DNA of 64,000 nucleotides from Botrimarina hoheduenensis (GTDB lineage: Bacteria > Planctomycetota > Planctomycetia > Pirellulales > Lacipirellulaceae), in the NCBI RefSeq assembly GCF_007859815.1, contig NZ_SJPH01000001.1, forward strand, positions 551,987-615,986, written 5' to 3'. A program made the translations under genes and the position numbers. The notes beneath the pieces were generated by a model. It searched no databases. It saw only the letters and a list, made by a program, of their open reading frames with translations, and was not told the DNA's origin. Shown here in pieces: positions 37,955-44,916 of this stretch. Every line of letters begins with the position of its first letter. The stretch's first letter is position 1.

Positions 37955-38872
37955 TCAGATCCCGGTGAGGGCGGCCACTTCCGCGACCGTGTCAGGCAGA
38001 TCGTCCCACAGGTCGCGCAGTTGAGGCAGCGTGAAGCCCAGCGTGCGCAGCATGCCTTCGCCGGGGGCTGGCAGGCGTCGCCCCTCGATGGCACCCCGGC
38101 CGTAACGGGTGGCCAGGTAGTTCGCGACCGCGACCGTTTGCGTCAGCGGCTGAGCGGCGGGGGAAGCTTCGTAGGTGGTGTGGTGGTAGTCGATCGCTGC
38201 CACCTGGTGGTCGGGGAAGCCGGCTCTCCAGGCGACATAGGCTCCGAGTTGGGCGTGGTCGAAGGCCATCACTTCGCGTTCCGCATCGCACAGCGAAGAG
38301 CCGGTCGCCAGACGCGCCAACACACGTGGAACGAGGGGTGCCAGTTGCTGCGTGATGAATAGCAGACCCAGATCGTGCAGCAAGCCAGCCAGATAGGCCT
38401 CATCGGGGTTGCAGGCGTTGCTTCGCGAGGCGGCGATGCGGGCGATCGTTGCCACACATACCGAGTGGTCCCACAGCCGTGCGGGATCCAGTTGGCCCAG
38501 CGGCGTCGCACGCTGAAACTGCCCGCCGATCGAAACCGTCAGCGCCAGATTCCGCACCCGATCTTGGCCGAGCATCGTGACGGCGGTTTTGAGGTCGCCC
38601 ACCGGGTTGCGGAGCCCGCAGTACGAGGAGTTGACGACTTGCATGAGCCGCGTCGCGACCGCGGCATCTTGCTCGATCACCGTCAGCAGGTCGGTCGCAT
38701 CCGAAAGCTCGTCCTCAGCTACCTGGATTACCTTCTCGGCGATCGCGGGCAGTGAGCACAGTCCGCCGAGTCGCTCGAACATCGGTTCGATCGACGGATG
38801 TACCCGACGCACGCTGTTAGCGTAGGCGTGCCGTTCGGCGGTAGCGGCCGGTGAATTCAAAGCGAAAGACAC
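37955..38872 (-). CDS. HDOD domain protein
   Basis: The protein has an HDOD domain, a degenerate relative of the HD hydrolase fold that usually acts in signalling, with LCSLPAIAEKVIQVAED, VNSSYCGLRNPVGDLKTAVTMLG and AYLAGLLHDLGLL (the last with the HD pair). HDOD proteins often act in cyclic-di-GMP or chemotaxis networks, but no partner is in this window. The start is uncertain: I use the GTG at 38872 (305 residues); M92 of the longer frame at 38782 is another choice, and the longest frame reaches 39055 but its first 60 residues look non-coding. Divergent from the AAA ATPase gene. Confidence 0.82.
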   Translation of the reverse strand: MSFALNSPAATAERHAYANSVRRVHPSIEPMFERLGGLCSLPAIAEKVIQVAEDELSDATDLLTVIEQDAAVATRLMQVVNSSYCGLRNPVGDLKTAVTMLGQDRVRNLALTVSIGGQFQRATPLGQLDPARLWDHSVCVATIARIAASRSNACNPDEAYLAGLLHDLGLLFITQQLAPLVPRVLARLATGSSLCDAEREVMAFDHAQLGAYVAWRAGFPDHQVAAIDYHHTTYEASPAAQPLTQTVAVANYLATRYGRGAIEGRRLPAPGEGMLRTLGFTLPQLRDLWDDLPDTVAEVAALTGI

Positions 38873-39243
38873 GCTGCGTGCTGGCGAACGGTTGAGACAA
38901 ACAGACGAAGCATCGAGAGACCACTGCGGCTCTCGATTCAAGGGCTCAGTTAAACCTACGGCGCGGCAGCCGACCAAACGAAACTCGTCACACGCTCCGC
39001 GAACCTTCCCCGGGCCGGGCAAGCTCCCGGGCGTCACGACCCGCATAACCCGCATCGTGAGTGTTGCGGTGTCGAACTTAAGCTGCGGTCCCCAGCAGAC
39101 TCGGCATGCCGAGCCGGCCTTGGTCCTGGGGCGACCTAGGCTGTCGTGGGCGCTTGCGGCGGCTATTGCTCGGGTATTAGTCCGCCGTCGATCCCCGCCA
39201 CCCCCCTTAATGTTGGCCTAAGCAGCGCTGACTCTGAGCACCG
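38873..39243. other. Divergent intergenic region with 14-bp palindrome
   Basis: 371 bases between the HDOD gene (minus) and the AAA ATPase gene (plus). A perfect 14-bp palindrome, ctcggcatgccgag, at 39100-39113 is the only strong signal and could be an operator for either gene. No gene is seen. Confidence 0.35.
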
Positions 39244-40698
39244 ATGTCGGTCAAGTTACCTAGCGATTCTGTCGCCACGCCAACTCCCGCGATCATAGCG
39301 GACGAGCGTGAACGCCTCGACGAATTGCTCAACCGCATCCATCGGCTTACCGCCGAAGGGGAGGGCTCTAGCGGTATTGTTGTGACACCCTCGGCGCGGC
39401 CTGCACCGCCCGCCCGCACCGCGTCGAAACCGGCTGATGAAGGGTGGCATCCTGCCGAGCCCACTTCTTTCCGCGATGCGGGCCTCAGCAACTCCGAGGT
39501 CGAGAACCTGATTCTCAAGTTTCTCGGCGCCCGCGCCGAGTCATCGGGCCGAGAGATCTCGGACCAGATCAAGCTGCCCTTCCGTCTGATCGATCCGTTG
39601 ATGCAGCAGCTGAAGGACGATCAACTCGTCGCGCACAAGGGTGCGGCGATGATGAACGACTACATCTATCAGTTGGCCGGTCGCGGCCGCGAGCTAGCGA
39701 AAAAGCTGACGGACCATTGCACCTACTACGGCGCGGCACCGGTCCTGCTAAGCGATTATGTCGAGAGCGTCAAAGCCCAGACAATCGCGGACCAGCATCC
39801 TACCGAGGCGGACCTTGCCCGGGCGTTCAGTGATCTGCTGATCGACAAGCGGATGCTGCTGCGCCTCGGACCGGCGATCAACTCGGGGAAGGGCCTGTTC
39901 CTGTACGGGGCCCCGGGTAACGGCAAGACGAGCATCGCCGAGCGTGTTACGGCCGCCTTCGGCTTGCACGTTTGGATCCCCCGCGCGCTGAGCGTCGATG
40001 GCGAGATCATCCGGCTGTTCGATCCCAGCATGCACGAAGAGGCTCCGCTCGGTGCCAGCAGCGGCCTGATCGATGACTGCAAGATCGATCATCGCTGGAT
40101 CCGCATCAAGCGGCCGACCATCGTCGTCGGCGGTGAACTAACGATGGACTCGCTGGAGGTGACGCTCAACACGGTCACCAACATCAGCGAGGCTCCCGTC
40201 CAGCTCAAGAGCAACTGCGGAACCCTGGTCATCGACGACTTCGGTCGCCAGCGGATGACCACCGACGAGTTGCTGAACCGGTGGATCGTGCCGCTCGAAA
40301 AGCGCTACGACTATCTGAACCTTGCTAGCGGCAAGAAGATTCAGGTGCCGTTCGATCAGCTGGTCATCTTCTCGACGAACCTGGAACCACGGGACCTGGT
40401 GGACGACGCCTTCTTGCGGCGGATCCCCTACAAGATCGAGGTCACGGACCCCGACGAGACGGCGTTCCGCAAGCTGCTCGAGATCATGGGCCGGAGCTTG
40501 AAAGTCACGTACGACGCGGCGGCGGTCGATCATCTTATCCAGAAGCACTATCGGGCCACTGGCCGACCCTTCCGGTGCTGTCAACCTCGCGACTTGCTCT
40601 TGCAGATCGTCAACTACTGCCACTACACGAAACAAGCTCCGGTGATGTCACCGGAGACCTTTGACTTTGCGACCGAAAATTACTTTGCGGTGATGTAA
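39244..40698 (+). CDS. AAA-family ATPase with N-terminal winged-helix-like domain
   Basis: The 484-residue protein has a low-complexity Pro/Ala region (about 45-65), a helical region (about 75-160; the stretch [23 protein letters not shown] is helix-turn-helix-like), then a P-loop ATPase: Walker [10 protein letters not shown] (about 222-230), Walker B LVIDDF with D331/D332, and an Arg finger-like [11 protein letters not shown]. It seems a soluble MoxR/DnaC-like ATPase remodelling a partner, with the N-terminal domain for recognition. The globin gene follows after 97 bp in the same direction, with a possible weak hairpin (40700-40716) between them. I do not recognise a more specific name. Confidence 0.8.
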   Translation: MSVKLPSDSVATPTPAIIADERERLDELLNRIHRLTAEGEGSSGIVVTPSARPAPPARTASKPADEGWHPAEPTSFRDAGLSNSEVENLILKFLGARAESSGREISDQIKLPFRLIDPLMQQLKDDQLVAHKGAAMMNDYIYQLAGRGRELAKKLTDHCTYYGAAPVLLSDYVESVKAQTIADQHPTEADLARAFSDLLIDKRMLLRLGPAINSGKGLFLYGAPGNGKTSIAERVTAAFGLHVWIPRALSVDGEIIRLFDPSMHEEAPLGASSGLIDDCKIDHRWIRIKRPTIVVGGELTMDSLEVTLNTVTNISEAPVQLKSNCGTLVIDDFGRQRMTTDELLNRWIVPLEKRYDYLNLASGKKIQVPFDQLVIFSTNLEPRDLVDDAFLRRIPYKIEVTDPDETAFRKLLEIMGRSLKVTYDAAAVDHLIQKHYRATGRPFRCCQPRDLLLQIVNYCHYTKQAPVMSPETFDFATENYFAVM

Positions 40699-40699
40699 G

Positions 40700-40716
40700 C
40701 CCCCCACTTCGGGGGG
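40700..40716. terminator. Weak hairpin after the AAA ATPase gene
   Basis: A C6/G6 stem with an ACTTC loop immediately after the stop codon. There is no T-run, so termination is uncertain. Confidence 0.3.
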
Positions 40717-40795
40717 TGAACGGTTCTCCTCCCGATATCGCTGGGGGCCGATTCTCACACCGCTTCCTGCTGGAGCCCGACCACGGGCCACTCCG

Positions 40796-41230
40796 ATGAC
40801 TCCCCATCAAATCAAGCTCGTTCAGACGTCTTGGAAGCAGCTCGAACCGATCGCGGACACCGCGGTCCGCCTGTTTTATCGCCGGGTGTTCGAGATCGCC
40901 CCGGTCATGAGGTCCTTGTTCAAGACCTCGGTCTCCGAGCAGGGGGACAAACTGGTTCAGACGCTCGACGCGGCGGTCTCGGGACTCAATCACCCCGAGA
41001 CCTTCGCGCCGATCGTCGAGGCCTTCTCGAGCCATCAAGACCTGTACGGTGTCGAGGCCGATCGCTACGAGCTGGTCAGCGAGGCCTTGCTGTGGACGTT
41101 CCAGCAGTGCCTTGGTACCGCGTTTACCGTGGAAACTGAGGCCGCTTGGGCCGAAGCCTATGACTCACTCGCAGGAGAAATGATCAGCGACGGAGCCCTG
41201 CCTTGCGGCAGGCGAGAGCTGGTCGGTTAA
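40796..41230 (+). CDS. Single-domain bacterial globin
   Basis: The 144-residue globin resembles Vitreoscilla-type haemoglobin: B10 Tyr at Y28 (LFYRRV), an E7-region Gln at Q49 (SEQGDK), and the proximal F8 His at H80 (FSSHQDLYGV). There is no reductase domain, so it is not flavohaemoglobin; electrons must come from another protein. Oxygen or NO handling is likely. It converges with dcd about 100 bp away. Confidence 0.9.
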   Translation: MTPHQIKLVQTSWKQLEPIADTAVRLFYRRVFEIAPVMRSLFKTSVSEQGDKLVQTLDAAVSGLNHPETFAPIVEAFSSHQDLYGVEADRYELVSEALLWTFQQCLGTAFTVETEAAWAEAYDSLAGEMISDGALPCGRRELVG

Positions 41231-41332
41231 TACGGTCCGTGAAACCCACTGCTATTCGCTGGCCGGGTGACCAGCTGGGACCAGCCACGATCGGTGCCCC
41301 TCTGGGGTACTGGGTTGACCTTGCCTTGCGGG

Positions 41333-41926
41333 TTAACTGCGCGGGCTGGTGGGGCTGCCGGGCCTCTCCATGCCAAAATTGAGCGGCAGCTGGGGGTCGG
41401 CCCTGCTCGGGTCGCGCAGCTCCTCGAACAGCAGACTCGGCTGGATGTCGCGGTTGTGCTGGTACTTGCTGGCGTACTCGGTCACCTCGCCGGTTAGCTC
41501 GTGATAAAAGATCTGGCAGATCGGCACACCGGCGTAGATCCGCACGGGCTGTACGGCGAACATCTCCAGCGTCCAGTAGCCGCTGAAGCCCACGTCGCCA
41601 AAGCCGGCGGTCACGTGGACGAACAGCCCCAGCCGACCAATCGAGCTGCGCCCCTCGATCTGCGGCACCAGATTGTGTGTTGTGGTCCGTTCGACGGTGC
41701 GGCCCAGGTAGAGCTGATTGGTGCTCAAGACCAAACCCTCCGGCGGGATGCTGATCCGCCGCACACGGTTGGGTTTGGCCATGTCGAGGACCACTTCCTC
41801 GTAAACCATCAGCTCATCGTGCAGCGTAAGGTTGTAGCTGTTCGGGTTCAGTCGATCGGGGCGAAATCCGTCGATGATGATGTCGCCGCCCAGGCGACTT
41901 TCGATCTCATTGCCCGAAAGAATCAT
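41333..41926 (-). CDS. dcd: dCTP deaminase
   Basis: It deaminates dCTP to dUTP in pyrimidine dNTP synthesis. The 197-residue protein has the motif EGRSSIGRLG, with the catalytic Glu after GxGxW-like FGDVGFSGYWTLE, and a C-terminal loop. It ends in a Pro/Ser tail of about 15 residues that is not in the E. coli enzyme. Whether it also hydrolyses dUTP (bifunctional form) is not clear. It lies 33 bp downstream of nth on the same strand; the pair could be co-transcribed. Confidence 0.94.
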   Translation of the reverse strand: MILSGNEIESRLGGDIIIDGFRPDRLNPNSYNLTLHDELMVYEEVVLDMAKPNRVRRISIPPEGLVLSTNQLYLGRTVERTTTHNLVPQIEGRSSIGRLGLFVHVTAGFGDVGFSGYWTLEMFAVQPVRIYAGVPICQIFYHELTGEVTEYASKYQHNRDIQPSLLFEELRDPSRADPQLPLNFGMERPGSPTSPRS

Positions 41927-41959
41927 CGGCGGAAGGCCTTCTTGGGGGATAATTGGTCG

Positions 41960-42568
41960 CTAGTCAGCAACGCCCACGCGCGGGCAGAAGCGGCGGAAAG
42001 AGCAGGTGTCGCACTTCGGTCGTCGCGCGTCGCACACCTGACGGCCGTGATAGATCATTTGGTGTGAGAAGTCGATCCACCGCGATCGCGGCAACAGCTC
42101 CATCAGGTCGCGCTCGACGCGGACCGGATCCTCTTGAGTGGTTAACCCGGTGCGGCGGCTGAGCCTGCCGACGTGCGTATCCACGACCACGCCCGCGGCG
42201 ATGCCGTAGGCGACCCCCAGCACGACATTAGCCGTTTTACGCCCGACTCCGGCGAGCGGGACCAGTTCTTCGAGCGTGCGGGGCGGCTGGCCGTCGTATT
42301 CTTCCACGAGCGTGGTGCAGCAGGCTTTGATGTTTTTTGCCTTGTTCCGGAAGAACCCGGTGCTCTGCACGTAACGCTCGAGCCGTTCGAGGGGCAATCC
42401 GGCCAGATCTTCTGCCGTCGGGCAATCAGCAAAGAGCCGCGCGGTAACAAGGTTGACCCGCTCGTCGGTACACTGGGCCGAGAGAATGGTCGCCACAAGA
42501 AGCTGGACCGGGCTGTTGTAGCGCAGCGCGCATTCGGCGTCAGGATAGTCGGCACGCAAACGACGCAA
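41960..42568 (-). CDS. nth: Endonuclease III (DNA glycosylase/AP lyase)
   Basis: It excises oxidised pyrimidines and cleaves the AP site. The helix-hairpin-helix VPLAGVGRKTANVV, the catalytic Lys inside it, the catalytic Asp in VVDTHVGRLS and the [4Fe-4S] cluster C-x6-C-x2-C-x5-C at the C-terminus are present. The start is a problem: TTG at 42568 gives 202 residues but cuts off sequence that is normally present, while the same frame runs on upstream through three copies of a 7-residue repeat (PA-P/A-PSDN) without any ATG or GTG. An ATG at 42708 lies in another frame. See the separate finding on a possible 1-nt frameshift. Confidence 0.9.
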   Translation of the reverse strand: MRRLRADYPDAECALRYNSPVQLLVATILSAQCTDERVNLVTARLFADCPTAEDLAGLPLERLERYVQSTGFFRNKAKNIKACCTTLVEEYDGQPPRTLEELVPLAGVGRKTANVVLGVAYGIAAGVVVDTHVGRLSRRTGLTTQEDPVRVERDLMELLPRSRWIDFSHQMIYHGRQVCDARRPKCDTCSFRRFCPRVGVAD

Positions 42569-42599
42569 AACGCGACGGGCCTGTGCCTTTCGCTCTTCG

Positions 42600-42662
42600 T
42601 TGTCCGATGGCGCGGCAGGATTGTCCGATGGCGCGGCAGGGTTGTCCGATGGCGGGGCAGGG
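42600..42662. repeat. Three 21-bp tandem repeats at the nth N-terminus
   Basis: Three near-identical 21-bp copies (ttgtccgatggcgcggcagg plus one base) run at 42600-42620, 42621-42641 and 42642-42662. In the nth frame (minus strand) they encode PAPPSDN, PAAPSDN, PAAPSDN directly upstream of the conserved domain, so they are probably coding. Confidence 0.85.
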
Positions 42663-42708
42663 CGGAGCGGTGACAGGAGACCAAGCCCTCGGCGGGGGGG
42701 AGAGCCAT

Positions 42709-43090
42709 GAATCGCGGTTAGGCACCGAGTAAGGATGCCCTGCGGCCCTTAGCATCGTATTCTTCCTTTGTGGCCGCAGCTGTCAACGCGGTGCCGCCAG
42801 AGCTGTCGCAGGCCGCTCGTTTCCCGTCGATTTACCGAAAGGCTCCGCTGCTTAGAGGGTATTCCTAGGAGAAAACCTTGACTGCGCCGACCGCCGGCCC
42901 GTAGTCTCGTGCTCGCGAGTTGTCGTTCCCGGGGAAACTTATCTCTCCGGTGCGATGCCGGTGTTGGTGCCGTCCGGCAGTGACACGGGCAGTGGCACAG
43001 ACATTGGCACAGACAGTGGCACAGACAGTGGCATCCGCTGGTCCGTCCCCTGAAGCGAACGCTTTTTTCTAACCAAGGCGAGATTTGATT
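42709..43090. other. Intergenic region between nth and the Bax-inhibitor gene
   Basis: About 380 bases (from the possible nth ATG at 42708) that must hold two divergent promoters. The 12-bp repeat array described separately is the main content. Nothing else was found. Confidence 0.3.
42955..43053 (+). other. Micro-ORF of 32 codons built on a 12-bp repeat
   Basis: ATG at 42955 to TGA at 43053. From 42978 to 43037 the DNA consists of 12-bp near-repeats (cagtggcacaga and variants, about four to five units). The peptide contains GSGTD, IGTD and SGTDSG repeats, like calcium-loop or type-3 repeat remnants. There is no strong ribosome binding site. It lies upstream of the Bax-inhibitor gene and could equally be a protein-binding array or decayed coding DNA. 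Confidence 0.3.
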
Positions 43091-43846
43091 ATGGCTTACG
43101 CTGACCAGCTTGCTGACAATCGCTACGCCCAGTTTGGATACTCGGCCGCTGAGGCGCAACCGGCAGAGCGAGCCGTCTTTATCCGTCGGACGTATACCCA
43201 CTTGGCGATGGCCATTTACGGCCTCGTGGCGATCGAGTGGGCCTTGTTCAGCACCTCGCTGGCCGAACAGTTGGTCAACACGATTGCCGGCTTGCCCTAC
43301 GGCATGCTGATCGTTTTCGGCGGCTTCTTAGCGGTTAGCTGGTTGGCGGACTACTGGGCCCGGACCAGCGCGACACCGGCCATGCAATACGCGGGGCTCG
43401 TTCTCTATGTGCTCGCTCAAGCCATTTTGCTGGCTCCGATGCTGTGGTTTGTTCAGTCGCAGAGTGTCGAGCTGCTGCCCGGTCAGGATGTGAATGTGAT
43501 CGCTGCTGCCGGCGTTTCGACGCTGCTGATGTTTGCGGGCTTGTCCGCGATCGCGTGGTTCAGCGGTGCCGATTTTTCATTCCTGCGAACCGGGCTCATG
43601 ATTGCCGGCATCGGCATCTTCGCTCTGATCGCGGCCAGTTTTCTCTTCGGCTTTAACCTGGGCAATTTGTTTACGGTCGGCATGATTGTGTTCGCCTCTG
43701 CGTACATCCTGTACGACACGTCCAACGTGATGCACCACTACCGCACCGATCAGCACGTGGCGGCCTCGCTCGCGCTATTCGCCTCGGTCGCGTTACTGTT
43801 CTGGTACCTGCTGCGGTTGTTTTCGGCCCTCTCGAGCCGTGACTGA
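43091..43846 (+). CDS. Bax inhibitor-1/YccA family membrane protein
   Basis: The 251-residue integral membrane protein has seven or so hydrophobic segments spaced as in the TMBIM/YccA family. A conserved loop with Asp (YILYDTSNVMHHY) lies near the C-terminus and matches the UPF0005 signature, and the pH-sensing/channel Asp pair is plausibly in that loop. Family members modulate ion leakage or interact with FtsH. I use the ATG at 43091; a TTG two codons upstream is possible. The next gene follows after 47 bp. Confidence 0.88.
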   Translation: MAYADQLADNRYAQFGYSAAEAQPAERAVFIRRTYTHLAMAIYGLVAIEWALFSTSLAEQLVNTIAGLPYGMLIVFGGFLAVSWLADYWARTSATPAMQYAGLVLYVLAQAILLAPMLWFVQSQSVELLPGQDVNVIAAAGVSTLLMFAGLSAIAWFSGADFSFLRTGLMIAGIGIFALIAASFLFGFNLGNLFTVGMIVFASAYILYDTSNVMHHYRTDQHVAASLALFASVALLFWYLLRLFSALSSRD

Positions 43847-43893
43847 ACACAAGCAGCCCGGCCAGCCTACTCCTGGATTCCGCTACCAACACC

Positions 43894-44622
43894 ATGTCGA
43901 GCGAGTCATTTGCGGGGGATCGGAGCGCCGGCGACTTCGACGAGTCACAATTTGGTGGGGTCGCGCGCCTGTTTCCCTTGCCGGGTGTCTCGCTGTTTCC
44001 GCGTCTGGTGCAGCCGCTACATGTTTTTGAGGAACGCTACCGGGCCCTGATGGAAGACGCTCTAGCGGACGATGGCCTGATCGCCATGGCGGTTCTCAAG
44101 CCGGGCTGGGAACCCGACTATCCGAGCCGACCGGCGCTGGAGCCGGTGGCGTGTCTTGGCAAGATTGTTGCCCACCATCGCCTGGAAGACGGTCGCTTCA
44201 ACTTGTTGTTGGCGGGTGTGAGGCGGGTACGGATCGAGCAAGAGATCGAGCCGCCGCAAGCCTTTCGCCGAGCAAACGTGACCCTGTTGCACGAGCGCGA
44301 GCCGCACGACGATAAAGCGCAGATCGAGGCGGTTCGGCAACGCATTGCGACCGCTTTCCGCCGAGCGTTGCCAAGCGAGCCACCGGTACAGCTGCAAGAG
44401 ATACTCACCAGCGAAGCCCCGCTGAGTCTGTTGACCGACCTGGCGGCCTTCACGCTGCCGCTTCCCGACAAGATCAAACGCCGCTTGCTCGCTGAGATCG
44501 ATGTGACCGCCCGCGCGGAGATTCTGCTAGAGACCCTCGATTCGTCAGCCGACGAGGCTACGGAAGCGGACGGTCTAAGCGGCACGGGATGGGGTTACCC
44601 CCCTTCGTTCAGCGACAACTAG
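43894..44622 (+). CDS. LON-substrate-binding (Lon N-terminal) domain protein
   Basis: The 242-residue protein contains only the N-terminal domain of Lon protease: LFPLPGVSLFPRLVQPLHVFE (about 26-46, key residues Pro-Gly-Pro), ERYRALMEDAL, and GVRRVRIEQE. No AAA or protease domain follows. Stand-alone proteins of this type are common, and could present substrates or act in ubiquitin-like pathways; function is unknown. It lies 47 bp after the Bax-inhibitor gene, likely in one transcript. Confidence 0.88.
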   Translation: MSSESFAGDRSAGDFDESQFGGVARLFPLPGVSLFPRLVQPLHVFEERYRALMEDALADDGLIAMAVLKPGWEPDYPSRPALEPVACLGKIVAHHRLEDGRFNLLLAGVRRVRIEQEIEPPQAFRRANVTLLHEREPHDDKAQIEAVRQRIATAFRRALPSEPPVQLQEILTSEAPLSLLTDLAAFTLPLPDKIKRRLLAEIDVTARAEILLETLDSSADEATEADGLSGTGWGYPPSFSDN

Positions 44623-44916
44623 GGCGGACACGAAAACAGCCGTCGCCCGCGAAGCCAGGGAACCGTTTTAGGCGGGGCCCTCCGGCTTATCCGCCCCTTC
44701 TGGCGGAGCCTGCCCCCTTCAGTATGCCCTATCGAGACCGTCAGTGAGGGTCCGCGGGTAATCGTCTGGTGACTTCTCCGATCTTGCCGCGCGAGGCCCA
44801 CCGGACGTTAGGGCTCTGCCAGAGTAAGATAAAGATCCACCCTGCGTCGCACTGCTCGCTGAGTCGTCTCGGCGCACGCTGGGGTAATTGATCATGTTGT
44901 CCCTCTCAGAACCGCG

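Noticed and set aside
42600..43037. Possible CRISPR array from the 21-bp and 12-bp repeats
   Set aside because: Repeats are directly tandem with no spacers and there are no cas genes.
42749..43201. Minus-strand frame with His-Cys-Leu-Cys repeats
   Set aside because: It is the 12-bp repeat read in another frame; it overlaps the start of the Bax-inhibitor gene and has no homology-like features.
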